Below are positions 42,992 to 51,379 of a DNA stretch of 64,000 bases, in pieces (positions within the stretch are counted from its first letter, which is position 1; each line of letters starts with the position of its first letter). Origin of the DNA: Bacillus safensis FO-36b (GTDB taxonomy: Bacteria; Bacillota; Bacilli; Bacillales; Bacillaceae); contig NZ_ASJD01000006.1 in the NCBI RefSeq assembly GCF_000691165.1, positions 62,001 through 126,000 of the forward strand. The letters run 5' to 3'. Made by a program: the position numbers and the translations under genes. A model generated the notes under the pieces. It worked only from the letters and a program-made list of their open reading frames with translations, made no database searches and was not told the origin of the DNA.

Positions 42992-43005
42992 GAGTATTTA
43001 CTCAT
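42990..43005. promoter_or_regulatory. Perfect palindrome ATGAGTA-TT-TACTCAT at the yybE start
   Basis: Sixteen bases, fully symmetrical, overlapping the yybE ATG and its upstream region within the divergent spacer. Could be a regulator site; chance is not excluded. Confidence 0.35.
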
Positions 43006-43091
43006 CTCCTTCATGAAAAACATCAATTTTACTTATGTTAGCACGGAATTTAAACTAAAGACAACGCATCAACATGAAGGAAGGGTTCAAA

Positions 43092-44276
43092 ATGAAAAAC
43101 ACATCTCATCAGCTATTGATTATTCTTTTAGCTGTCGGTTCATTTGTCACAGGCACGTCAGAATTCGTCGTGTCTGGCATTCTAGATATCATTGCTGTTG
43201 ATTTACACATTTCTATTCCTGCTGCCGGACAGCTCATCACCGTCTATTCTCTTTTTTATGCAGTAGGCGCTCTCTTTTTAGTCATGGCAACGTCGAAACT
43301 AAACCGAAAAAAGGTTTTGTTATCAGCTATTTTTGTGTTTATTTTAGGCAATATGCTCGCCTTTTTCAGCCATCATTTTGTGCTGCTCCTGCTATCTCGC
43401 GTCATCATGGCCATGAGCGGCGGCTTATATATTGTCGTTGCCACGAATTATGCAGCGCAGATCGCCCCGCCAGAAAAAAAGGGAAGTGCAATGGCGACCG
43501 TCATCACTGGATTCACCGTTTCACTCGTACTCGGTGTGCCGATCGGAACATTTCTATCAGGTCATGTGGATTGGCACTATATTTTTCTCATTATTGCACT
43601 AGGTACTGCTTGTCTCTTCATGCTTCTTTATCAATTGCTGCCACGCATAGAAGGACATTCTCATCTGCCATTGAAGCAGCAATTACACATCCTTCAAGAC
43701 CCCAGGGTGATCAGCGGCTTAGCCACAACCGTCTTTTGGATCTTAGGCTACACGATGGTCTTTGCTTATATCTCTCCTTTATTGCGACAGACCGCCGGCT
43801 TTTCACTTGAAATGACAAGCATGGCCTTGCTCTTCTTAGGCATTTCTGCTTTTATTGGCTCACGCTTTGGCGGCTTTGCCGTCGATCAATGGGGACCAAA
43901 CCGAACCATCACGATCAGCATCATGATCCAGATGTTCGCTCTCTTTGCCTTATTCTTTACGCAATTCTCTACAATTAGCGTCTTGATCACACTCGCCATT
44001 TGGGGCATCGCCACATGGACAACAACACCAGCGAAGCAATTTTATCTGATCTCCCTTAAACCCCAAGCATCAGAAACCGTGCTGAGCTTTAATACAGCGA
44101 TTATGAACATCGGCATGATGCTCGGATCGTCAATGGGCGGCGTGATTATACAGTATACAAATGTAACAAATTTAAGTTGGATTGGTGGATTAGCTAGTTT
44201 TGTGGCGTTGATGTTGATCGGGTATTCCTTTTATTTACACGAACGTGCCCAACGAAAGACACCGGAAAACCAATAG
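43092..44276 (+). CDS. yybF: MFS transporter (YybF-like)
   Basis: Major facilitator superfamily exporter of 394 residues with 12 hydrophobic segments, DHA1/AraJ-type: GTSEFVVSGILDIIAVDLHI in helix 1, and SRVIMAMSGGLYIVVATNYA in helix 4. Probably exports a drug or sugar-like compound; the substrate is not predictable. The frame opens at ATG 43074, but GAAGGAAGGG sits 6-12 bases before ATG 43092, which is chosen. Divergent from the LysR gene. Confidence 0.84.
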   Translation: MKNTSHQLLIILLAVGSFVTGTSEFVVSGILDIIAVDLHISIPAAGQLITVYSLFYAVGALFLVMATSKLNRKKVLLSAIFVFILGNMLAFFSHHFVLLLLSRVIMAMSGGLYIVVATNYAAQIAPPEKKGSAMATVITGFTVSLVLGVPIGTFLSGHVDWHYIFLIIALGTACLFMLLYQLLPRIEGHSHLPLKQQLHILQDPRVISGLATTVFWILGYTMVFAYISPLLRQTAGFSLEMTSMALLFLGISAFIGSRFGGFAVDQWGPNRTITISIMIQMFALFALFFTQFSTISVLITLAIWGIATWTTTPAKQFYLISLKPQASETVLSFNTAIMNIGMMLGSSMGGVIIQYTNVTNLSWIGGLASFVALMLIGYSFYLHERAQRKTPENQ

Positions 44277-44333
44277 AAAACATTTCAATTTTTGGTATGA
44301 TGGAAGAAACTGAGTTAAAAAGAGTTTTCCACT

Positions 44334-44507
44334 TTGTTTCTATTCGAAGAACCCACGTGTGCTAGCTGTCAGAAGAAGATAGAAGGAAACGAAGAAGTTT
44401 ACGTCAAGCTGATCTACCCAAAGAGACGAGGGATGACAGAGGTGAAGGCTTGGCTGAGGAATGAAGGGGTTTTTTATTGTAAGGCATGTTATGGAAAAGC
44501 TACATAA
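44334..44507 (+). CDS. Small four-cysteine (zinc-ribbon-like) protein
   Basis: 57-residue frame with two C-x2-C pairs: TCASC near the start and YCKACYG near the end, separated by the basic stretch VYVKLIYPKRRGMTEVKAWL. Similar 55-60 residue proteins in Bacillus carry the doubtful automatic name 'Fe3+ hydroxamate ABC transporter substrate-binding protein'; the layout suggests a zinc ribbon. Start is taken as TTG 44334; AAAGAG 9 bases upstream is a weak ribosome site. The stop codon abuts a perfect bidirectional terminator, which supports a real gene. Possibly co-transcribed with the MFS gene 57 bases upstream. Confidence 0.6.
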   Translation: MFLFEEPTCASCQKKIEGNEEVYVKLIYPKRRGMTEVKAWLRNEGVFYCKACYGKAT

Positions 44508-44540
44508 AAACAAGCATTTCAATTGAAATGCTTGTTTTTA
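44506..44540. terminator. Perfect bidirectional terminator
   Basis: AAACAAGCATTTCAAT / ATTGAAATGCTTGTTT is a complete palindrome with A and T runs, between the four-cysteine gene and the convergent minus-strand gene. Confidence 0.93.
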
Positions 44541-44553
44541 CTTTCTACTTTTT

Positions 44554-45123
44554 TTATTTCCGCTTACTACGAAGTTCAATGAGCGCTAGTTTATTGTCAT
44601 TGAAAAAGAACTCCAGAATGAGACCGTTTGATTGATCTTGATATTGTATACCTCTGCTATACCCTTCGACAAACCAGAGCTTTTTGAATTGATCTCCATA
44701 TGTTTGTATCACAGATGAATAATCGTCTCCAATAGTGATTCCCTTAGATGTTTTGAGTTTTTTCTGTTTTGACTGATTGTAAATAGATGTAACTCGATGA
44801 TGTTGATCAACTGATACTACAAAATCTTGATTTTCTTTTTCCATATAGACCCTCTGTTTAGGATGGGAGAATTGAGTATTCTCCACAAAAGTATGATCTC
44901 TCTCAAATTTCTCACCGATCTTAAAATGACCTAGCGATTCATTTGTTAAAGATACAGAGTGAAAATTAAAAAACATAGCCACCCAAACAAATAGTGCGGT
45001 TCCTCCTAAAATAGACCCTACAATCACTAACACTTTAGAATGGATGATTCCCTTTTTAAACAAATAGATCGCTAAAGATACGATGATCATTACGATGACG
45101 ATCATCATTAGAAAAATGCCCAT
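44554..45123 (-). CDS. Membrane-anchored protein of unknown function
   Basis: 189 residues. Two hydrophobic segments at residues 2-22 and 31-53 are followed by a roughly 135-residue soluble domain, probably outside the membrane. That domain has repeated motifs of the kind IGEKF...H and IGDDYSSVIQTYG, reminiscent of small lipoprotein-like repeat folds (SmpA/OmlA-type), but I cannot assign a family. Ends in a basic ELRSKRK. The first codon ATG 45123 has AGAGGAT upstream. Accessory region. Confidence 0.6.
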   Translation of the reverse strand: MGIFLMMIVIVMIIVSLAIYLFKKGIIHSKVLVIVGSILGGTALFVWVAMFFNFHSVSLTNESLGHFKIGEKFERDHTFVENTQFSHPKQRVYMEKENQDFVVSVDQHHRVTSIYNQSKQKKLKTSKGITIGDDYSSVIQTYGDQFKKLWFVEGYSRGIQYQDQSNGLILEFFFNDNKLALIELRSKRK

Positions 45124-45262
45124 TTCAATTATCCTCTTTTGCTTTTAATCGAATTCTGTTTGTGAATTATTCCCACAATCATATTCTCATATTATACCAA
45201 AGCATTACACAAAATCGACCAGTACAGGTATAATTTAAATAAAATTGCACGAGGAGAAAAAT

Positions 45263-45829
45263 ATGACTAGACGTAAACTGATATTCCCGCAATCATTCCC
45301 AACCATACATACCGAAAGACTAATCTTAAAACAAGCAACGATCGAAGACGCTGAGGATATGCACATCTATTTATCCAATGAAACTGTGTGCCGCTACATG
45401 GGAATTGATGCTCATGAATCCATCAAAGACACAAAAGGAGAAATCAAGTGGTATGACAATATCTTCAAAGAACAAACAGGCATTCGGTGGGGCATTTCTT
45501 TAAAAAACAACCCCACCATCATCGGCAGCTGCGGCTTTCTCAATCTAGAAAAACAGCACTACCGTACCGAAATTGGCTATGAATTACATCACGATCATTG
45601 GAGAAAAGGCATCATGAGCGAAGCGATTGCTGCTGTGTTACGATATGGATTTCAGGAAATGAATCTGAACCGGATTGAAGCGATTATTGATCCAGCAAAT
45701 ACGTCCTCTGTTCAATTATTGGAGAACTTTGATTTTGTAAGAGAGGGTTTATTGCGGGAGTATGATCTTGGTCAGAATGGGTTTGATGATGTGTTTATGT
45801 ATTCGATTTTGAAGAGGGATTATGAATAA
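45263..45829 (+). CDS. GNAT acetyltransferase, RimJ/RimL type
   Basis: 188-residue N-acetyltransferase. TERLILKQATIEDAEDMHIYL at the start, then GYELHHDHWRKGIMSEAI (acetyl-CoA loop) and NRIEAIIDPANTSSVQLLEN complete the RimJ/RimL layout; ends FMYSILKRDY. Probable targets are protein N-termini or small amines; no specific role can be read. ATG 45263 has GAGGAG 7 bases upstream; an ATG-like start further up is less suitable. Confidence 0.85.
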   Translation: MTRRKLIFPQSFPTIHTERLILKQATIEDAEDMHIYLSNETVCRYMGIDAHESIKDTKGEIKWYDNIFKEQTGIRWGISLKNNPTIIGSCGFLNLEKQHYRTEIGYELHHDHWRKGIMSEAIAAVLRYGFQEMNLNRIEAIIDPANTSSVQLLENFDFVREGLLREYDLGQNGFDDVFMYSILKRDYE

Positions 45830-45956
45830 AATTCTATGAGAAAGAGGAGAAACAAGCGACATGTGGGTAGAAGACTGGTTTAAAAAGTTTGAAGCACAAA
45901 CATTCATTAATATCCTGAAAACCATCATAGTATATCAAAATGAAAGAGGTATCTTC

Positions 45957-46634
45957 ATGTTAGAAATTTTTAAAATCGTAGTACCTCCTCTAGTATCTAT
46001 TGGTATATGTTGGATAACTCTTTATTTTACAAATAAAATAAATATAAGGTCACTGGAACATCAGCATAAACTTCATATAGAAAGTTTGAAAAAAGACGAG
46101 GAAAAATACCAGGAACAATTGGCGAATAATAAAGAAGCTGATCGTTTGAATCATTTACCATATCTATCTCTCATCCCCAAATATCAGATACATAGATTTG
46201 AAGGTGAAATGAAAAGAGAAAACAATGATAACATCTTTATTCCTTTCAAAATAATAAATCAAGGTGCTGGTATTGCTTTTTCTGTTCATGTGAAAATTTT
46301 AGAGGAAGATAGTAAACCTAATAATATACACATTGGTACAGTTACAGCCTTTCAACGAAAGCATAAAGATGATTATGACATTTTAGGAGTCAGTGAACCT
46401 ATTGATACAGATGTTTTACGTGTTGATAATCACAGTGAATTTTGTTTATATTTGACTGCTATAGATAAAAATAAAATGGAAATAAAACCTTCAGAATCAT
46501 TAAAATGGGAATTTGATATTTCTTTTTACGATATTCAAGGAAAACATTATACACAGAGATATTCATTTTACACATCAACAAAAAATAATAAAATACATAG
46601 AGTTAATTCATATATGCCTAAGTTAGTTAAATAG
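45957..46634 (+). CDS. AT-rich unknown protein with membrane anchor and coiled coil
   Basis: 225 residues from ATG 45957 (GAAAGAGGT 7 bases upstream). One membrane segment (residues 5-25, IVVPPLVSIGICWITLYF), then a charged helix likely to form a coiled coil (HKLHIESLKKDEEKYQEQL), then a beta-rich domain of about 150 residues. An alternative start at 45861, also with a ribosome-like GAGGAG, would add 32 residues. Codon use is strikingly AT-rich compared with neighbours, suggesting recent acquisition. No family recognised. The layout recalls small anchored proteins found in phage-defence islands, but no known defence domain is visible. Confidence 0.55.
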   Translation: MLEIFKIVVPPLVSIGICWITLYFTNKINIRSLEHQHKLHIESLKKDEEKYQEQLANNKEADRLNHLPYLSLIPKYQIHRFEGEMKRENNDNIFIPFKIINQGAGIAFSVHVKILEEDSKPNNIHIGTVTAFQRKHKDDYDILGVSEPIDTDVLRVDNHSEFCLYLTAIDKNKMEIKPSESLKWEFDISFYDIQGKHYTQRYSFYTSTKNNKIHRVNSYMPKLVK

Positions 46635-46673
46635 TCAGTTTTTTTAAACTTTTATTAGCTGCCTTTTAAAAAA

Positions 46674-46715
46674 GAGCCTATAATCTATTTAAGTAAGAAT
46701 TATAGGCTTTCTATT
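46674..46715 (+). terminator. Intrinsic terminator after the AT-rich gene
   Basis: AGCCTATAAT / ATTATAGGCT stem with a 14-base loop, then TTTCTATTTTTT. Confidence 0.88.
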
Positions 46716-46726
46716 TTTTATTACCA

Positions 46727-47022
46727 CTCCCGCAGTTAATATGCTTCCAATTCATTCACGATACGAGGGAAAACCTTCACAAACACGCCCCAATGAATTC
46801 TTTCACACCATCAATAAATGTAACAGGATGATACCAATCTTGTAGTCTTATGTCCATGATTCACCCATGACATCTACTCTACGGATGACTGGGAGAATCG
46901 TGAAGTATTACCAGATGTCGCGTTCAAGGCCGAAGTTGGCAATTTAAATCTTATTCACGTACGATTTCTAGTTTTTCCTCTGAAATTTCACCTAGTACAC
47001 GGAAACCTAGTTCTGAACCTGA
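46727..47022 (-). pseudogene. guaA: Decayed copy of the 3' end of guaA
   Basis: This stretch is recognisably similar to the 3' part of intact guaA (51,948-52,320), in the same orientation. Shared blocks include GTTAATATGCTT, TTCATTCACGATACGAG, CACCATCAATA, CAGATGTCGCG, TCAAGGCCGAAGTTGGCAAT and ATTTCACCTAGTACACGGA. Substitutions and several gaps break the frame, and it begins abruptly after ACTCC with the last codons partly missing. It lies 5 kb on the pbuG side of the intact gene. Confidence 0.85.
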
Positions 47023-47123
47023 AACAAGAATACCCATTCTACTATTACAACACAGCACAAAAAGTCAAGTTTCCTACAAAGCATTTCCGCTATACTAAAC
47101 TCGTAAGGCAAGGAGGTGCTCGG

Positions 47124-48011
47124 TTGTCCTATCAAGAACATGAGAAAACGATTCAAGAAACATTAAATTATATTGAACAGCATCTGAAAGATGATTTACC
47201 GCTTCAAACTCTAGCGAAACACGCTGGTTATTCTAGGTTTCACTTTCACCGTATATTCAAAAAAGTGATTAAGAAGTCAGTTGTTGATTATATACGGGAA
47301 CGTCGAATGACCCAAGCGGCGAAGGATTTAATTCATACGAACCAAAGGGCGATCGATATCGCATTGCAGTATCGATTTAGTTCACAGGAATCCTTCACTA
47401 GAGCCTTTAAGAAGATATATGATATGTCACCCGCACGTTATCGGAGATTACTAAGGAATGTCATTGATAAGGAGGAAACAAATATGGCTGAAAATAAGAA
47501 CACACCTACTGGCTGGATTATGACGGGAGAAACACCATCTGATTATGAAACAGGTCTGGATGACAGAATTGTACACAGTGGTACTACCTCAGCTTACCTG
47601 AAATCCAAGGATGAAAAAGCACGAGGATTCGCGACCTTGATGCAGCAAATTAAGTCTGATCGTTACCGTGGAGAACGCCTTCAATTTTCTGCTTTTGTCA
47701 AAAGCGAAGATGTGAAAGGTTCAGCTGGTTTATGGATGAGGATTGACCATTCTTCAGGTGAAGTTCTTGCGTTTGACAACATGATGAACCGCCCCATTAC
47801 AGGAACAAACGGCTGGAATCATTTTAGTGTAGTATTGGATGTTCCAGTCAAAAGTGAAGTCATTGCGTTTGGCATATTACTACATGGTCAAGGTCACATT
47901 TGGATGGACGAACTTAGTTTTAAAATTGTAGATGAAAGCGTGCCAGTGACAGAACAAAATACTGTGGATCATCTAGAGGATGAACCAGTGAATTTAAATT
48001 TTGAAGGCTAG
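47124..48011 (+). CDS. AraC-family regulator with C-terminal beta-rich domain
   Basis: 295 residues. The N-terminal 100 residues are a complete AraC/XylS double helix-turn-helix (LQTLAKHAGYSRFHFHRIFK, then IDIALQYRFSSQESFTRAFK). Residues about 130-280 form a beta-rich, carbohydrate-binding-like domain (RGERLQFSAFVKSEDVKGSAGLWMR region) instead of the usual GyrI-like ligand domain. The start codon is TTG 47124 with a strong AAGGAGGTG. A 29-residue peptide gene follows 30 bases downstream. Directly next to the guaA relic. Ligand and target genes unknown. Confidence 0.82.
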   Translation: MSYQEHEKTIQETLNYIEQHLKDDLPLQTLAKHAGYSRFHFHRIFKKVIKKSVVDYIRERRMTQAAKDLIHTNQRAIDIALQYRFSSQESFTRAFKKIYDMSPARYRRLLRNVIDKEETNMAENKNTPTGWIMTGETPSDYETGLDDRIVHSGTTSAYLKSKDEKARGFATLMQQIKSDRYRGERLQFSAFVKSEDVKGSAGLWMRIDHSSGEVLAFDNMMNRPITGTNGWNHFSVVLDVPVKSEVIAFGILLHGQGHIWMDELSFKIVDESVPVTEQNTVDHLEDEPVNLNFEG

Positions 48012-48041
48012 CAGACTGAATTTAAGAGGAGGTTCATTGCC

Positions 48042-48131
48042 ATGAAAAAAATTGGTGCGATTTTATTGTTCGCTATGAATTCACTCACCTTTATTTGTGG
48101 CCTTGGAATTTTATTTGGTGAAGAGGATTAA
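48042..48131 (+). CDS. 29-residue hydrophobic membrane peptide
   Basis: Sequence begins MKKIGAILLFAMNSLTFICG and ends LGILFGEED: a short basic start, one membrane span and an acidic tail. ATG 48042 follows AAGAGGAGG with ideal spacing; a terminator begins 33 bases after the stop. These facts support translation despite the small size. Probably co-transcribed with the AraC gene. Role unknown. Confidence 0.55.
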   Translation: MKKIGAILLFAMNSLTFICGLGILFGEED

Positions 48132-48164
48132 AGATAAGCACCCATAGAACAAAAAAAATCAATT

Positions 48165-48196
48165 AAAAAAGATATCCCTATCACTATCTCTTTTTT
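48165..48196 (+). terminator. Terminator after the AraC/peptide pair
   Basis: AAAAAAGATA / TATCTCTTTTTT stem with a 10-base loop and T run, upstream of the T-box promoter. Confidence 0.7.
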
Positions 48197-48206
48197 ATAG
48201 ACTTGG

Positions 48207-48212
48207 TATAAT
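48207..48212 (+). promoter_or_regulatory. -10 box of the T-box operon
   Basis: Perfect TATAAT; the -35 region 17 bases upstream is weak (CTATCT). Transcription would start near 48,219, at the start of the T-box leader. Confidence 0.55.
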
Positions 48213-48218
48213 AGAAAA

Positions 48219-48527
48219 AATCAGAAAAATGAGAATGCGATGATAAGGAATAGTACTTGCCGAAATGTTTTCAGAAAGTTGCTGGTTGATGAGAAGCAAT
48301 AACAAAAAGGCAGGGAACTCACCTTAGAGTAGCCTTAGTGAAATGAAAAGTATCAATGTAGTTAAGGACGGCCCCCCCACCGTTATATGGGAAGGATATC
48401 AGATCAAACAATCTGTATCCGAATAAGGGCATGATAATGTTTGTTTATCATGAAACAGGGGTGGTACCGCGTAAGAAGAAGTCTTTCGTCTCCAAGTTAA
48501 ATCTTGGAGATGATAGGCTTTTTTTAT
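48219..48527 (+). ncRNA. Leucine-specific T-box riboswitch
   Basis: A full T-box leader precedes the 2-isopropylmalate synthase gene. The invariant AGGGGTGGTACCGCG lies at 48,457-48,471. Stem I shows the AGTACTTGCC element (48,253-48,262) opposite GGCAGGGAACTCACC (48,310-48,324); by analogy with the glycyl T-box, the specifier codon is CTC, leucine. The terminator is TCTTTCGTCTCCAAG / CTTGGAGATGATAGGCTTTTTTT (48,482-48,527). Uncharged tRNA-Leu should stabilise the antiterminator and turn the operon on during leucine shortage. Confidence 0.92.
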
Positions 48528-48549
48528 ATTCCAATTACAGGAGGAATCG

Positions 48550-50214
48550 ATGATGTTTAACCACGAAAAATACGAAAAGAAATACTTTTTGCCACCGAAC
48601 CTTACTTATGATTGGGTGAAGAAAGAAACATTAGAAAGTGCTCCGATATGGTGCAGTGTGGACTTGCGGGATGGAAATCAAGCATTACCTATTCCTATGA
48701 ACTTAGAAGAAAAATTGGAAATGTTTCAGTTACTAGTAGAGATAGGTTTTAAAGAAATTGAAATCGCATTTCCAGCTGCTTCTGATACGGAGTTTAGGCT
48801 ATTACGGACACTGATTGATCATCATATGATTCCAGACGATGTCACGATTATGGTGATCACACAAGCAAGAGAGCATATTATCCGCCGAACCTTCGAAGCC
48901 ATTAAGGGGGTACCGAAAGCGATTGTTCATTTATATAATTCGACTTCAGAAGCGCAGCGCAGACAAGTATTTAAGAAAACAAAAGATGAAATTAAACAAA
49001 TTGCAATGGATGGAGCTATTTTAGTAAAAGAACTTGCCGAAAAAACAAATAGTAATATTTATTTTCAATATAGTCCTGAAAGCTTTCCAGGAACAGAAGT
49101 TGATTATGCGTTAGATATTTGTAATAGTGTTTTAGATATTTGGAAACCGACACCAACTCATAAAGCGATCATCAATATTCCGACAACAGTTGAATATTCA
49201 ATGCCTCATATCTTTGCAAGTCAGATTGAGTATATACACAAAAATCTGTCTTACCGAGACAGTGTGACATTATCTGTTCATCCTCATAATGACCGCGGCT
49301 CTGGGGTGAGTGATGCAGAATTTGGTGTTCTAGCTGGCGCAGAAAGAGTCGAAGGTACATTATTTGGTATCGGTGAACGTACAGGGAACGTAGACTTGAT
49401 TACCTTGGCGATGAATATGTATTCACAAGGTTATGATCCAAAATTGAATTTCAATAACCTAGAAGCGATTCGTAAAAAATATGAAAAACTAACAAAAATC
49501 ACTGTTCATGAGCGGCAGCCCTATTCTGGGGAGATGGTTTTCACCGCATTCTCTGGTTCACATCAAGATGCGATATCTAAGGGTATGAAATATAGAAAGG
49601 AAAATCATGTTGATAAATGGGACGTTCCGTACATCCCAGTAGATCCCGCTGACTTGGGGAGGAATTATCAAACGGCTGTGATTCGAATCAACAGCCAGTC
49701 TGGAAAAGGCGGCATAGGCTATATACTAGAAACAAATTATGGCATTCAACTTCCTTATCAAATGAATGAAGCCATGGGATATGCAGCGAAGAAAGTATCT
49801 GATCAGACAAATAGGGAATTGTCTATCGAAGAAATATATCATGTTTTTAAAGAACAGTATGTTGATTTTCACCCTCATTTCCAGCTGCTTGATTATCAAT
49901 TTCATAAAGGAGAGAAGCAGGAAGTTACCTTAACTTTGCTGAGAGATCATCAACAAATTGAAATACAAGGAACTGGCACTGGAAGTTTAGATGCAATCAG
50001 TAATGCGTTAAAAGCATATTTTCATCTCGAATATGTTTTAGAAGTCTATGAACAGAATTCTTTAGGCAAGGATTCCCAAGCACAAGCCTGTGCACAGATT
50101 GGAATTTCATATCAAGGAAAAATGCATTGGGGTGCTGGAATTGATAAAGATATTATAGAAGCAACAGTGAAAGCCCTGATGGTTGCAGTAAATAAACTAG
50201 AGGTTTGGATGTAG
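48550..50214 (+). CDS. leuA: 2-isopropylmalate synthase, class II (LeuA type 2)
   Basis: First enzyme of leucine synthesis: acetyl-CoA plus 2-oxoisovalerate to 2-isopropylmalate. 554 residues of the long LeuA type seen in actinobacteria and fungi, unlike the usual 518-residue Bacillus LeuA. Catalytic [11 protein letters not shown] holds the metal ligand and arginine, HPHNDRG the metal-binding histidines, and the C-terminal LeuA dimer (regulatory) domain starts near residue 435. Two tandem ATGs (48550, 48553) follow AGGAGGAATCG. First gene of the operon under a leucine T-box; it ends exactly where the AraC gene begins. Confidence 0.93.
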   Translation: MMFNHEKYEKKYFLPPNLTYDWVKKETLESAPIWCSVDLRDGNQALPIPMNLEEKLEMFQLLVEIGFKEIEIAFPAASDTEFRLLRTLIDHHMIPDDVTIMVITQAREHIIRRTFEAIKGVPKAIVHLYNSTSEAQRRQVFKKTKDEIKQIAMDGAILVKELAEKTNSNIYFQYSPESFPGTEVDYALDICNSVLDIWKPTPTHKAIINIPTTVEYSMPHIFASQIEYIHKNLSYRDSVTLSVHPHNDRGSGVSDAEFGVLAGAERVEGTLFGIGERTGNVDLITLAMNMYSQGYDPKLNFNNLEAIRKKYEKLTKITVHERQPYSGEMVFTAFSGSHQDAISKGMKYRKENHVDKWDVPYIPVDPADLGRNYQTAVIRINSQSGKGGIGYILETNYGIQLPYQMNEAMGYAAKKVSDQTNRELSIEEIYHVFKEQYVDFHPHFQLLDYQFHKGEKQEVTLTLLRDHQQIEIQGTGTGSLDAISNALKAYFHLEYVLEVYEQNSLGKDSQAQACAQIGISYQGKMHWGAGIDKDIIEATVKALMVAVNKLEVWM

Positions 50215-51270
50215 ATGGAAAAAGATAAACTTGAAAAACATGAAGTGATGCAATATTTAAGAGAATATAACGAGCAAGAAATCTTTTATCTACAATACCA
50301 ACAGAAAAAGCAGGACTATCAATCATTGCAATTATTTTTGAAGGATTATGATAAACACAATTTAATGTATAAACAAATATATATAGAAGAATTTTTGCAA
50401 AAAGGGCAGAACGAATTTGAAAGGGAAGATACCATGTGGTTAGGTCAGGAGAAAGATATCGAAGTGAGAAAGTATAGCCGTTTTATGCCTCAATTGTCGG
50501 CTATCCATGATTTCTTTGAAATGATCTATGTTCTGGAAAATGAGATGTGTTTAGAAGTGGAAGACAAAAAAATGACTTTAAAATCAGGAGATATTGCCTT
50601 TATTCCACCTGACACCATACACAAGCCAATTGTAATGGAGAATACAATCGCCATGCAAATCATGATCCGTAAGAGTACTTTTCAAAAAGTGTTTTTTAAA
50701 ATGTTAAAAGGAAATAATGTCATTTCAGAGTTCTTTTTGAATGCATTGTATATAAAAGAGAATAAAAATATTCTTATTTTCCATAGTCACTTGGATAAAA
50801 ATTTGCTAGACTGCTCTCTTCAACTATTTACAGAAAATTATAATCGGTTTCCTAGTTATCAGTTGATTATGAATAATTTGTTTGAGATATTATTATGTCT
50901 TTTATTAAGATTCAAACCAAGTCATATGAACGTAAATCAGGTCAAACAATATCGTGATATACGTATTATTCAAATGCTCCAATATATTCAGCAATGTTGT
51001 GAGCATATAACAATCCAGGAGATGGCAGAGGAATTTAACCTTTCACAGTCTTACCTGTCAAAATATATAGCTCGTAAGCTTGGCAAATCATTTCGTGAGA
51101 TTCGACAAGAAATAAGATTGGAAAAAGCCTGCGAAATGCTCACTGGCAGCAATTCACAAGTAGATCATATTGCGGCAGCCGTTGGTTATCAAAATGTAGA
51201 GCATTTCATTCGTTTATTTAAGAGGAAGTATCACCTAACACCACATCAATATCGTTTAAATAATAGATAA
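50215..51270 (+). CDS. AraC-family regulator with cupin domain
   Basis: 351 residues. Residues about 85-150 are a cupin-type ligand-binding barrel (DFFEMIYVLENEMCLEVEDK and LKSGDIAFIPPDTIHKP), and the last 100 residues are an AraC double HTH (ITIQEMAEEFNLSQSYLSKYI and VDHIAAAVGYQNVEHFIRLF). The ATG follows the leuA stop codon directly, so translation is coupled. Being inside a leucine T-box operon, its level should rise in leucine starvation. AT-rich. Ligand and targets unknown. Confidence 0.85.
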   Translation: MEKDKLEKHEVMQYLREYNEQEIFYLQYQQKKQDYQSLQLFLKDYDKHNLMYKQIYIEEFLQKGQNEFEREDTMWLGQEKDIEVRKYSRFMPQLSAIHDFFEMIYVLENEMCLEVEDKKMTLKSGDIAFIPPDTIHKPIVMENTIAMQIMIRKSTFQKVFFKMLKGNNVISEFFLNALYIKENKNILIFHSHLDKNLLDCSLQLFTENYNRFPSYQLIMNNLFEILLCLLLRFKPSHMNVNQVKQYRDIRIIQMLQYIQQCCEHITIQEMAEEFNLSQSYLSKYIARKLGKSFREIRQEIRLEKACEMLTGSNSQVDHIAAAVGYQNVEHFIRLFKRKYHLTPHQYRLNNR

Positions 51271-51379
51271 TGATCATAATGACTCTATTGTATTAATACT
51301 TGGAGAGACTGTCCTTTAAAAGTACAATTTTAAAAACGAGAAAATGTCAAATCAATACAAATAAAAAGGAGAAATCAGA

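Noticed and set aside
48370-48385. Run of seven or more C residues in the T-box leader
   Set aside because: Unusual for this genome but inside a structured leader RNA; could be a sequencing length error and does not affect a coding frame.
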